DNA from: JAAYCI01 sp964367945
GTDB lineage: Bacteria > Bacillota > Clostridia > Oscillospirales > Ruminococcaceae
Assembly (NCBI GenBank): GCA_964367945.1
Contig: CAYIZZ010000056.1
Coordinates: forward strand, 1-14,276
Length of the DNA stretch: 14,276 nt
Direction of reading: 5' to 3'
In this document: positions 1 to 6,222 of the stretch, piece after piece
Numbering within the stretch: the first letter of the stretch is position 1
How the letters are laid out: each line of letters opens with the position of its first letter
Made by a program: the position numbers and the translations under genes
Notes under the pieces: generated by a model
What the model was told of the DNA's origin: nothing
Seen by the model: only the letters and a program-made list of their open reading frames with translations
Databases searched by the model: none

Positions 1-2
1 CA

Positions 3-74
3 TTTGTGCCAGAAGAAGATATACTTAGCAAGGTGTTTGTGCGGATATATCCAAATCCGGGCACGATAGAATAA
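3..74 (+). CDS. C-terminal end of an unidentified protein (partial)
   Basis: The third frame is open from the window edge to a TAA at 72-74 and encodes 23 residues, starting FVPEEDILSK and ending YPNPGTIE. This looks like the tail of an upstream gene. Another frame is also open from the edge to a TAG at 67-69, so frame choice is a judgement. I prefer this one because its composition (Glu, Pro and Val rich, with no Cys cluster) looks more like coding sequence, and because the stop is followed 42 bases later by the methyltransferase start. The family cannot be recognised from so short a piece. If real, it is probably co-transcribed with the methyltransferase, as no terminator separates them. 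Confidence 0.4.
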   Translation, partial: FVPEEDILSKVFVRIYPNPGTIE

Positions 75-116
75 TGAGTGCATAAAAAAGCCTGAAAATG
101 AGGTGAGCTGGAGTTT

Positions 117-893
117 ATGGAACACTTAAAAGATCTTTGCCACTTTTATGAAAATGAAGGTGATGAGCGTCTGCGCTTGCATAAAGACAGCATACAACAC
201 CTGGAATTTTTGACGGCAACAAAATATATAGACAAAGCATTGGGTGAAAACTCTGCAGTGCTGGACAGCTGCGCCGGCAGTGGCGTGTATGCGTTTTATT
301 TGGCCAAAAAAGGACATCGTGTGACGGCAGGGGATATTGTGGGGCATAATGTAGCGCTGATACGTGAAAAAGAAGAACGTGAAAAATGCCTGCAATCAGT
401 GCAAGAAATGGACGCACGAAATCTTTCAATGTATGAAGATAGCAGTTTTGATGCAGTGCTTTGCATGGGCGCATTATATCATTTACATGAAAAAGAAGAT
501 AGGCGCAAAGTGATAAGCGAAAGCTTGCGTGTGCTAAAGCCCGGCGGAATACTAGCGTGTACATACATGAATAGATACGCTGTTATCATGAATAACATCG
601 GAAAAGATTTTGAAAACATCGAAGACGCGATGCAGTTTTCAAAAAATGGGACAGAAGGCATATATTATGCTGATACACCGACTAATATGGAAAAATGGCT
701 GGCTGAATACCCACTTGAAAAACATGTGCATATTCCGCTGGACGGTATGACATATTTTCTGACACACACGGCCGGAATACTTCAAAGTGATGAAGCATTT
801 AAGAGGTGGAAAGAATACCATTTTGCCGTGTGTGAAGACGAAAGTTTACTGGGAAGCAGCTATCACAACATGTATATTGCAAAAAAACTGTAG
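117..893 (+). CDS. Class I SAM-dependent methyltransferase
   Basis: A 258-residue cytoplasmic enzyme with the Rossmann-type methyltransferase layout. SAM-binding motif I is at about residues 48-59 (VLDSCAGSGVYA). An acidic residue follows the second strand (GD at 72-73), and an EMDARNL segment at 97-103 would contact the adenine. A motif at 111-123 (FDAVLCMGALYHL) and a VLKPGG turn at 139-145 complete the fold. These are hallmarks of the Methyltransf_11/25 type that modifies small molecules, but the substrate cannot be read from the sequence. The start at 117 is supported by AGGTGAG at 101-107 and GGAG at 110-113. The next gene follows 29 bases downstream on the same strand, so the two probably share a transcript. 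No key motif is missing. Confidence 0.9.
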   Translation: MEHLKDLCHFYENEGDERLRLHKDSIQHLEFLTATKYIDKALGENSAVLDSCAGSGVYAFYLAKKGHRVTAGDIVGHNVALIREKEEREKCLQSVQEMDARNLSMYEDSSFDAVLCMGALYHLHEKEDRRKVISESLRVLKPGGILACTYMNRYAVIMNNIGKDFENIEDAMQFSKNGTEGIYYADTPTNMEKWLAEYPLEKHVHIPLDGMTYFLTHTAGILQSDEAFKRWKEYHFAVCEDESLLGSSYHNMYIAKKL

Positions 894-922
894 GATATAT
901 TTTTATACGGTGGAGGAGTAAC

Positions 923-1468
923 ATGGCAAACGGTATCAGAACGGCAAATATTGAAGATAGTGCGGATATCCTGAGGATATATGCACACTATATTATAAAC
1001 ACAGCGTATACATTTGAAGTGGATGTGCCGGAAATATCACAGTTTACAAAAAGAGTGGAAGAAATAAGTAAGGAGTATCCGTTTTTAGTATATGTTCAAG
1101 ATGAAAAAATTGTGGGGTATGCATATGCGTCGAAACATAAAGAAAGAGCCGCATATTGCTATGATGTAGATGTGTCGGTGTATCTTGATATAGAATGTGT
1201 GGGCGCAGGCATCGGTACAAAACTGTACAACATGCTTTTTGAGATGCTGAAAAAGCAAGGATTTTATAACGCATATGCCGGAATTACCGTGCCGAATGAA
1301 CGAAGCGTAGAGCTACATAAAAAATATGGATTTGAAGATATAGGTGTTTTCAAAAAAACAGGGTATAAGTTTGATAAGTGGCATGGGGTTCAATGGATGG
1401 GAAAAACTCTTCAAGAGCATACGGTGCCGCCCAAGAAGCTATTGCCTGCCGAAAAAATAGAACTTTAG
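923..1468 (+). CDS. GNAT N-acetyltransferase, YncA/phosphinothricin acetyltransferase-like
   Basis: A 181-residue GCN5-related acetyltransferase. Motifs typical of the YncA/MnaT/Pat subgroup are visible: an N-terminal IRTANIEDSADI segment, a DVDVSVYLD strand at about 81-89, the acetyl-CoA pyrophosphate loop VGAGIGTKLY at 93-102, an NERSVELHKKYGF helix near 125-137, and the GVFKKTGYKFDKWH block at 141-154 that marks this subgroup. Known members acetylate L-amino-acid analogues such as methionine sulfone or sulfoximine, or phosphinothricin. The natural substrate here is not known. The start is set by GGAGGAG just upstream of ATG 923. The last 20 or so residues (rich in Pro and Lys) extend past the usual fold end. 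The gene ends just before a strong bidirectional terminator and is probably the second cistron after the methyltransferase. Confidence 0.88.
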   Translation: MANGIRTANIEDSADILRIYAHYIINTAYTFEVDVPEISQFTKRVEEISKEYPFLVYVQDEKIVGYAYASKHKERAAYCYDVDVSVYLDIECVGAGIGTKLYNMLFEMLKKQGFYNAYAGITVPNERSVELHKKYGFEDIGVFKKTGYKFDKWHGVQWMGKTLQEHTVPPKKLLPAEKIEL

Positions 1469-1473
1469 CAAAT

Positions 1474-1513
1474 AAAAAGTAGCAGATGTGAAAGCTCACA
1501 TTTGCTACTTTTT
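1474..1513. terminator. Bidirectional intrinsic terminator between convergent genes
   Basis: An 18-bp stem (arms 1474-1491 and 1496-1513) with a four-base AAGC loop. It is perfectly paired except for one G-U type position. The core GTAGCA...TGCTAC is flanked by A5 on the left and T6 on the right, so each strand has a hairpin followed by a U run. It lies five bases after the acetyltransferase stop and nine bases after the end of the SnoaL-like gene, and would end both the plus-strand transcript and the long minus-strand polA transcript. Confidence 0.92.
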
Positions 1514-1522
1514 TATTTATTG

Positions 1523-1875
1523 CTATTCAAGTGGTAGTCCATTAAGCTTTAAAAAGCTTAGCTTGTCCATATATCCGCGCTGAAAAATAATTTTGGAGTT
1601 TACAACATGGAAAAAACCGCAACCTCTGAATCCTTTGGGGTCTTTCCACTCCATGATAGCCCATTCGCCGTCTTCAAAGATATTTTCAGGGATGCACACC
1701 ATTGTAGCTAGGGCAAACTCCTCTTGAAAACGTTGATAGATGGCTTTTTTGCCGACTACAGGATCTGTTACAACCTGATGATTTATGGCATCTTCTGCAT
1801 AAAGCTCGGAAAGCGCCTTGGCGTCAGCTTTGTTGAAGTGTCAATCCACATAAGCAGTGTTTCTTTTGGTGTCAT
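1523..1875 (-). pseudogene. SnoaL/NTF2-like protein gene, frameshifted
   Basis: Reading the minus strand from ATG at 1875-1873, with AGGAG at 1887-1883 seven bases upstream, gives 12 sensible codons (MTPKETLLMWID). The frame is then lost near 1839-1843. One base over, the frame is open down to a TAG at 1523-1525 and encodes HFNKADAKALSELYAED, NHQVVTDPVVGKKAI, MVCIPENIFEDGEW and GCGFFHVV, ending LNGLPLE. This is a recognisable SnoaL-like/NTF2-fold protein (small cone-shaped alpha+beta barrels, often isomerases, hydrolases or of unknown role). Total length is 353 bases, one short of 118 codons, so one base has been lost. The rest of the frame is clean, with no other stops, which means a very recent mutation or a sequencing/assembly error. 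It is the last gene of the minus-strand run, 15 bases after the thioesterase stop. Confidence 0.85.
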
Positions 1876-1890
1876 GCTAGTGCTCCTAAC

Positions 1891-2358
1891 CTAGTAGTGT
1901 TCTTTACGGCGCATTTTGCGCAAATCATAGCGTTTTTGGCCTGCTTCCCATTCGCAGCGTTCTTCGTCGGTGCACAGTTCCAGCGAGGGCACAGGCACAG
2001 GTGTGCCGTCCTTATTAGTGGCAACAAACACAATATATGCTTTGTTTATTTTTTTTCGCGAGCCGTCTGCTTGGGCTATGTAAGTATTCACTTTTACTTC
2101 CATTGATGTGGTGCCGGTGTATGTAATACATCCGTCTAAAACCAGCAAGTCACCCAAAAAAGCAGGTGCACGGAAAATAAGCGAGTCCACAGCGGCAGTG
2201 GTGATGATACACCCGGAATGCCTATAAGCCACTATACCTGCAAGCTCGTCAATCCACTGCATTAATGTACCACCAAACAAGCGGCCCTCGCTGTTAAGAT
2301 GCTGATACCGTAAAAGACGAGTGATTTCGGTCTTTGAATGTGCTACATTTTTTTTCAT
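1891..2358 (-). CDS. Acyl-CoA thioesterase, hotdog fold (YciA/acyl-CoA hydrolase type)
   Basis: A 155-residue single hotdog-domain protein. The signature runs from about residue 20 (HLNSEGRLFGGTLMQWIDELA), with the conserved Asn22, Gly29-Gly30 and acidic pair Asp37/Glu38 near the catalytic site. AVDSLIFRAPAFLGDLL at about 56-72 matches the second conserved strand of acyl-CoA hydrolases. Members cleave acyl-CoA to free acid plus CoA in the cytoplasm and usually work as hexamers. The chain-length preference cannot be told from sequence. The C-terminal 30 residues are charged (ending RRKEHY). AGGAG precedes ATG 2358 by six bases and overlaps the end of yfhO-1, whose stop is only 13 bases upstream, so the two are one operon. 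Confidence 0.9.
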   Translation of the reverse strand: MKKNVAHSKTEITRLLRYQHLNSEGRLFGGTLMQWIDELAGIVAYRHSGCIITTAAVDSLIFRAPAFLGDLLVLDGCITYTGTTSMEVKVNTYIAQADGSRKKINKAYIVFVATNKDGTPVPVPSLELCTDEERCEWEAGQKRYDLRKMRRKEHY

Positions 2359-2371
2359 GCAATACTCCTGT

Positions 2372-4678
2372 TCAAGTTGGTTTATTGAATCGGATAAGAC
2401 CTGATTTGATACAAAAAGCTAAAAGACATAAAAGGCCGATAACGCTAAGGACAATTCCTAAAGTGCCACCCGGTGGAAAATATGAAAGTGTAATGGTAGA
2501 GTCTCCTTGTGGGCAAAACGCAGCCATTAAGCCATAGTCGGCCTGGATTAAATCCACCGGCTCGCCGTTTATTTCGCACTGCCAGCCGGTGTCGTAAGGC
2601 AGTGTTATAAGAATCATACCATCATTTGGCATAGATATATTAGCACTAACATAAGCGCTGTCGGCAGTGACATCGGTGGCGGACATGCTTTTTCGTGCGG
2701 CGATTCCGGTTTCGTATGTAAGGCTATCCGCTGAGGATAAAACATTCATGGATGGCTCAGCGGACTCGGTATCGGAAAGAACTATGCCGTGCAGCATGGC
2801 AATACTTTTTTCATGGTTTGAAAGAGTGTCGGCATAGGCTTGTGATATGACAGCATCAAAACCTATTATAAGCGGTAGTGCGTCTTCGTTTTTTAGAATT
2901 GAAAACGGAGTAGACTCTGCAAAAAGGGTGAGGTTTGGCAGTGGATATACAGCAGGATCCGCCACAGGAGACAGTAAATATTCCACGCCGAGAAGGCTCC
3001 AAAGGCCAACCTCGTCGAACTCTATACGCGAGATAGAAGTGCGATTGCGACCAAAAGCTTCTTGCAGGTTGAAGATACCACCGGGTAAAGTGGAGTTGAA
3101 GCTAAACGGGCTACCGTGGTCAAAATATGTGTTTGAAACATTTGGCACGTATATACGATAGTTGCCATTTGGCAGGGGAGTGTTTTTGCCGGCATATATA
3201 GTATTTTGTGCAAGCACAGGCAAAGGGCCGTAGTCTGCCTTTGCGATTTGCTGGTTAAAGAAGATATTTAGGCCGGCCGTGCCAAATCCAAAAAGTGCTA
3301 CTGCCACCACCAACACACGTGGGCAGTTTTGCCAAAAAATGCGTGATGTGGCGGTGAATATAAGCCCGAAGGCTGTTATGACCAAAAGAAATATGAAAAG
3401 TGGTAAGTGGATGATGGTGGACGGATTTTTAAAATACACCTGCCATGCCAGCATGCAAACTGTGAATATAGCCGCGATGCCACCATATAAAACGAAGCCT
3501 TTTTTTATAGAGATGTTTTTGTCTTCAAGTACCTGCACTGTGGCTAAAGCAACGCACAGAACAGGCATATACAGCCATCTGGTGTAATAAGTGCCGTTGA
3601 ATGCGTTAAAAGCACTGTTTAAAATCGGAATAAAAAGGCAAACAGCACACACAAGTAAAATGCTACGAAGCCAGCTTTTGCGCCGATGCATCAAAAAACT
3701 GAACACAAATACCAACCCAAACATCGGAAGGTATAGCTCCGGCGAGGTTGCATCGGGGTTTGTCATTAAAGTGTTTTGGTGCATCACCTCGGCAGGTAAA
3801 ACCATGCTGCGGAATAGCTCGAAATACTGGTGTGGGGTGTGAAATACCCACTCTGCGCCAAAGGAAAGCATGCTGCCCACACGTGGATTGGCAGTAAGTG
3901 ACAAAACAAAAGGAACCAGTAAAAAACCTGACAAAGCCACACCACATACAGCTTCCAGCGCTAAAAACAAAAACTCTTTTATGGATATTTGATAAGTTTT
4001 ATGTGCCAGCTTTACAAAAAAGTAGATTATCATAAACACCGCTGTGCCGAAAAAAAGCGGTGGGTTCACCAGAATGTTAAGGCAAATGGCCACAGCGAAA
4101 AGTCCAAACTTTTTCGTGTCGACAAGTCTATCCATGGCATATGGCAAAAGAGGGAAAAGAGCATATACATCGGCGAAAGGAAAGACAAGGTTTGTCACCC
4201 AAAATCCTGAAAATGTATAAAGAATGCTTGCGCACAAAGCGGATAGATCGGTTTTTGTGTGGCGACGTATCCAAAGATAAGAAAAAAGCCCACCTGTGGC
4301 AAATTTCAGCATCAAAGCCGGAGCCATTAAATAAGGTGTTACGCTATGCGGAAAAATGAGGTAAAAAAGGGTGAACACGCTACCGAGGTTGTACCAAGAA
4401 TAGCTTTCAATAACGCCGGTGCCGAGATCCATATTGAAATCGTATAAAAAATCCCCACTGTGTAAAAGACTAACCACTTGCTGCGCCAAAGGGATTTGCT
4501 GTGTCACTTGGTCGTTGGAAACATAAAATATGCCGCCTGCGGCGATGGTGAACGGTAAAATAAAAGCCGCCGCAAGAAAAAATGAAGCAAAAAACGCAGT
4601 GAGTTTTGGGCGAGATAGCGTTGTGCCGTATTTACCGCTGGGAGAAAACGTAGAAATGGCGGAAGAAAAGCGATTCAT
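2372..4678 (-). CDS. yfhO: YfhO-family polytopic membrane protein (probable GT-C type glycosyltransferase), copy 1
   Basis: A 768-residue integral membrane protein with about 13 hydrophobic segments in the first 500 residues, an extracytoplasmic domain of roughly 220 residues, a final membrane span and a very short basic tail. Family marks are an acidic residue in the first outer loop (Asp56 in SNDQVTQQIP), MDLGTG around 83-88, SWYNLGS, and a C-terminal PYDTGW...NGEPVD block. YfhO proteins are thought to transfer sugars from undecaprenyl carriers onto teichoic acids or other envelope polymers; the substrate here is not known. I chose ATG 4676-4678 over an in-frame ATG at 4714 because GGAGGAGG lies about ten bases upstream of it and none precedes the earlier one. 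Its ATG overlaps the tsaD stop by one base (TAATG), indicating translational coupling. Confidence 0.85.
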   Translation of the reverse strand: MNRFSSAISTFSPSGKYGTTLSRPKLTAFFASFFLAAAFILPFTIAAGGIFYVSNDQVTQQIPLAQQVVSLLHSGDFLYDFNMDLGTGVIESYSWYNLGSVFTLFYLIFPHSVTPYLMAPALMLKFATGGLFSYLWIRRHTKTDLSALCASILYTFSGFWVTNLVFPFADVYALFPLLPYAMDRLVDTKKFGLFAVAICLNILVNPPLFFGTAVFMIIYFFVKLAHKTYQISIKEFLFLALEAVCGVALSGFLLVPFVLSLTANPRVGSMLSFGAEWVFHTPHQYFELFRSMVLPAEVMHQNTLMTNPDATSPELYLPMFGLVFVFSFLMHRRKSWLRSILLVCAVCLFIPILNSAFNAFNGTYYTRWLYMPVLCVALATVQVLEDKNISIKKGFVLYGGIAAIFTVCMLAWQVYFKNPSTIIHLPLFIFLLVITAFGLIFTATSRIFWQNCPRVLVVAVALFGFGTAGLNIFFNQQIAKADYGPLPVLAQNTIYAGKNTPLPNGNYRIYVPNVSNTYFDHGSPFSFNSTLPGGIFNLQEAFGRNRTSISRIEFDEVGLWSLLGVEYLLSPVADPAVYPLPNLTLFAESTPFSILKNEDALPLIIGFDAVISQAYADTLSNHEKSIAMLHGIVLSDTESAEPSMNVLSSADSLTYETGIAARKSMSATDVTADSAYVSANISMPNDGMILITLPYDTGWQCEINGEPVDLIQADYGLMAAFCPQGDSTITLSYFPPGGTLGIVLSVIGLLCLLAFCIKSGLIRFNKPT

Positions 4679-5691
4679 TATGAAAAATCCTCCTCCATTG
4701 GCCAGCCTGCACATGCATTCAAGCCGGCGTCGGCTGTGTGGCCTTCGAGATATTCAAAATATCCCTGACAAGCAATCATGGCGGCATTATCGCCGGTGTA
4801 AACTTGCTCGGCCAAAAAGCAAGAAAGATTTTCGTCGCCGGCTTTTTTTGTTATTTTGTCACGAAGCAGCTTGTTTGCGGCAACACCACCTGCAAGCGCT
4901 ACGGCAGTAGCCGAGGTATCTTTTGCGGCGGAAAACAAAGTGTCGACTAAAATATCGGATACTTTTTCTTGGAAACAAGCGGCCAGTGAAAAAACATCTA
5001 AATCATCGCCCTTCATGTCGGCAGTGTTTTTTATGTTTAGTGCCGCGGTTTTCAGGCCTGAAAATGAAACATCATAAGGGCCGGATACCTTTGGCGTGGG
5101 AAGTTTATATAGGGTTTTATCGCCTTTTAAAGCGGCTTTTGCAATAGCAGGGCCGCCGGGATAGCCAAGACCTAGTGTTCGTGCCACTTTATCGAAAGCT
5201 TCGCCTGCGGCGTCGTCCACCGTGCGGCCAAGTACCGTGAAATGGGTGTAGCTTTCAACAGACACAAAGTGGCAATGTCCACCACTGGCAACAAGACACA
5301 AAAATGGTGGCGAAAGTGTGGGATGGCTTAAATAAAGCGAAGCCACATGGCCACGCAAATGATGCACCGGAACAAGCGGCTTTGCAAATGAAAAAGCAAG
5401 GCCCTTGGCAAAGTTGACGCCAACAAGAAGTGCGCCTATTAGCCCGGGCGCAGTAGTGACTGCCACGGCATCGATATCGTTTGGCGATAAACTGGCGTCG
5501 GCAAACGCTTTTTCCACAACTGCGCTGATATGCTCTATATGACGGCGCGAGGCAATCTCGGGTACAATGCCACCGTAGAGTGCTTGTTCTTCTACACTGG
5601 AGGAAATAGCGTTTGACAAAACGGTGCGACCGTCTTTTACAATGGCGGCGGCGGTTTCATCACAGCTGGTTTCAATGCCGAGTACAATCAT
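4678..5691 (-). CDS. tsaD: tRNA N6-adenosine threonylcarbamoyltransferase
   Basis: TsaD (Kae1/Gcp/YgjD family), 337 residues, full length. It transfers the threonylcarbamoyl group from TC-AMP to A37 of ANN-decoding tRNAs, working with TsaB and TsaE. Visible marks are the N-terminal GIETSCDETA (residues 5-14), EIASRRHIEH near 45-54, the metal-binding His111 and His115 in HHLRGH, ASGGHC at 135-140, DDAAGEAFDKVAR near 159-171, FSGLKTA at 210-216, the nucleotide-binding ALAGGVAANKLLR near 266-277, and metal ligand Asp301 in YTGDNAAM. All key residues are present. It sits 40 bases after rimI and overlaps yfhO-1 by one base. The last codons (MEEDFS) double as the Shine-Dalgarno sequence for yfhO-1. 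No tsaB or tsaE lies in this window. Confidence 0.97.
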   Translation of the reverse strand: MIVLGIETSCDETAAAIVKDGRTVLSNAISSSVEEQALYGGIVPEIASRRHIEHISAVVEKAFADASLSPNDIDAVAVTTAPGLIGALLVGVNFAKGLAFSFAKPLVPVHHLRGHVASLYLSHPTLSPPFLCLVASGGHCHFVSVESYTHFTVLGRTVDDAAGEAFDKVARTLGLGYPGGPAIAKAALKGDKTLYKLPTPKVSGPYDVSFSGLKTAALNIKNTADMKGDDLDVFSLAACFQEKVSDILVDTLFSAAKDTSATAVALAGGVAANKLLRDKITKKAGDENLSCFLAEQVYTGDNAAMIACQGYFEYLEGHTADAGLNACAGWPMEEDFS

Positions 5692-5731
5692 ATAAAATGC
5701 AGTTCCTTTCTGGTTTTAAAAGACGTATATA

Positions 5732-6175
5732 TTACAGGCTGGTGCCCATTAGTAGCCCATCTTCGGTGGGGTTGTTGTACATGCTGGGACGGTTTGATAA
5801 AACTTTAAAGCCTAAATCTTGATACAATGCGATGGCGGCGTTGTTACTTTTACGCACCTCTAAAAGACAGCGCGAGATATCAAAAAGCATAAGCTCCTGC
5901 AAAGCATGAAGTATAAGAGCTTTGGCGATGCCTCTGCGACGATAACGTGGGTGCACTGCAATCAGCTGCAAGTCCACACTTTCAGGCACTGCCAGAAAAC
6001 AAGCGAAAGCTACAGGGGTGCCATTGCGCAAGGCCACATAGTTCCAGCAGCTGAGATTGCTTAGGTTGGTTTTTAGGCCGTCGATTGTCCATGGGTCGGG
6101 TGCGCTAGCCGCAATATCAGCACATTCAGACAGCATGGCAGTTGTCATGGGTGAAAATGTGATACTTTCCAGCAT
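5732..6175 (-). CDS. rimI: Ribosomal-protein-alanine N-acetyltransferase
   Basis: A 147-residue single-domain GNAT enzyme of the RimI subgroup. In known members it acetylates the N-terminal alanine of ribosomal protein S18 and sometimes other proteins. The acetyl-CoA loop is at about 73-87 (AVHPRYRRRGIAKAL). Glu106 in LLEVRKSN and Tyr118 in ALYQDLGF have the 12-residue spacing of the catalytic Glu/Tyr pair described for Salmonella RimI. The C-terminus (MYNNPTEDGLLM) fits the family pattern of Tyr-rich then acidic residues. GAGGA lies nine bases before ATG 6175. It follows polA by 47 bases and precedes tsaD by 40 bases. Linkage of rimI with tsaD is common in bacteria and supports the assignment. 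Confidence 0.92.
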   Translation of the reverse strand: MLESITFSPMTTAMLSECADIAASAPDPWTIDGLKTNLSNLSCWNYVALRNGTPVAFACFLAVPESVDLQLIAVHPRYRRRGIAKALILHALQELMLFDISRCLLEVRKSNNAAIALYQDLGFKVLSNRPSMYNNPTEDGLLMGTSL

Positions 6176-6202
6176 AAGATATCATCCTCGCTTTTGATGA
6201 AT

Positions 6203-6216
6203 TTTACTATAGTAAA
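6203..6216. repeat. 14-base perfect palindrome in the polA-rimI spacer
   Basis: TTTACTATAGTAAA reads the same on both strands. It lies seven bases after the polA stop and 27 bases before the rimI start. It could be an operator, a small mRNA hairpin or processing site, or chance. It has no U run after it and is too weak to be an intrinsic terminator. No single function is supported by sequence alone. Confidence 0.4.
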
Positions 6217-6222
6217 GCCTAG

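Noticed and set aside
1543..1560. Perfect 8-bp inverted repeat with a 2-base centre (two AAGCTT words)
   Set aside because: It lies inside the C-terminal codons of the SnoaL-like gene and has too short a loop; the nearby 1474-1513 hairpin is the real terminator.
1839..1843. Programmed frameshift in the SnoaL-like gene
   Set aside because: No slippery heptamer, stimulatory structure or internal Shine-Dalgarno was seen, and this family is not known to use frameshifting; a simple one-base loss explains the data.
4679..4714. Upstream in-frame ATG adding 12 residues to YfhO copy 1
   Set aside because: It lies inside tsaD without a ribosome binding site; ATG 4678 has GGAGGAGG and overlaps the tsaD stop.
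4530..4910. 126-residue plus-strand open frame across the tsaD/yfhO-1 junction
   Set aside because: It overlaps two well-supported minus-strand genes, is rich in Lys/Arg in shadow fashion, and lacks family motifs.
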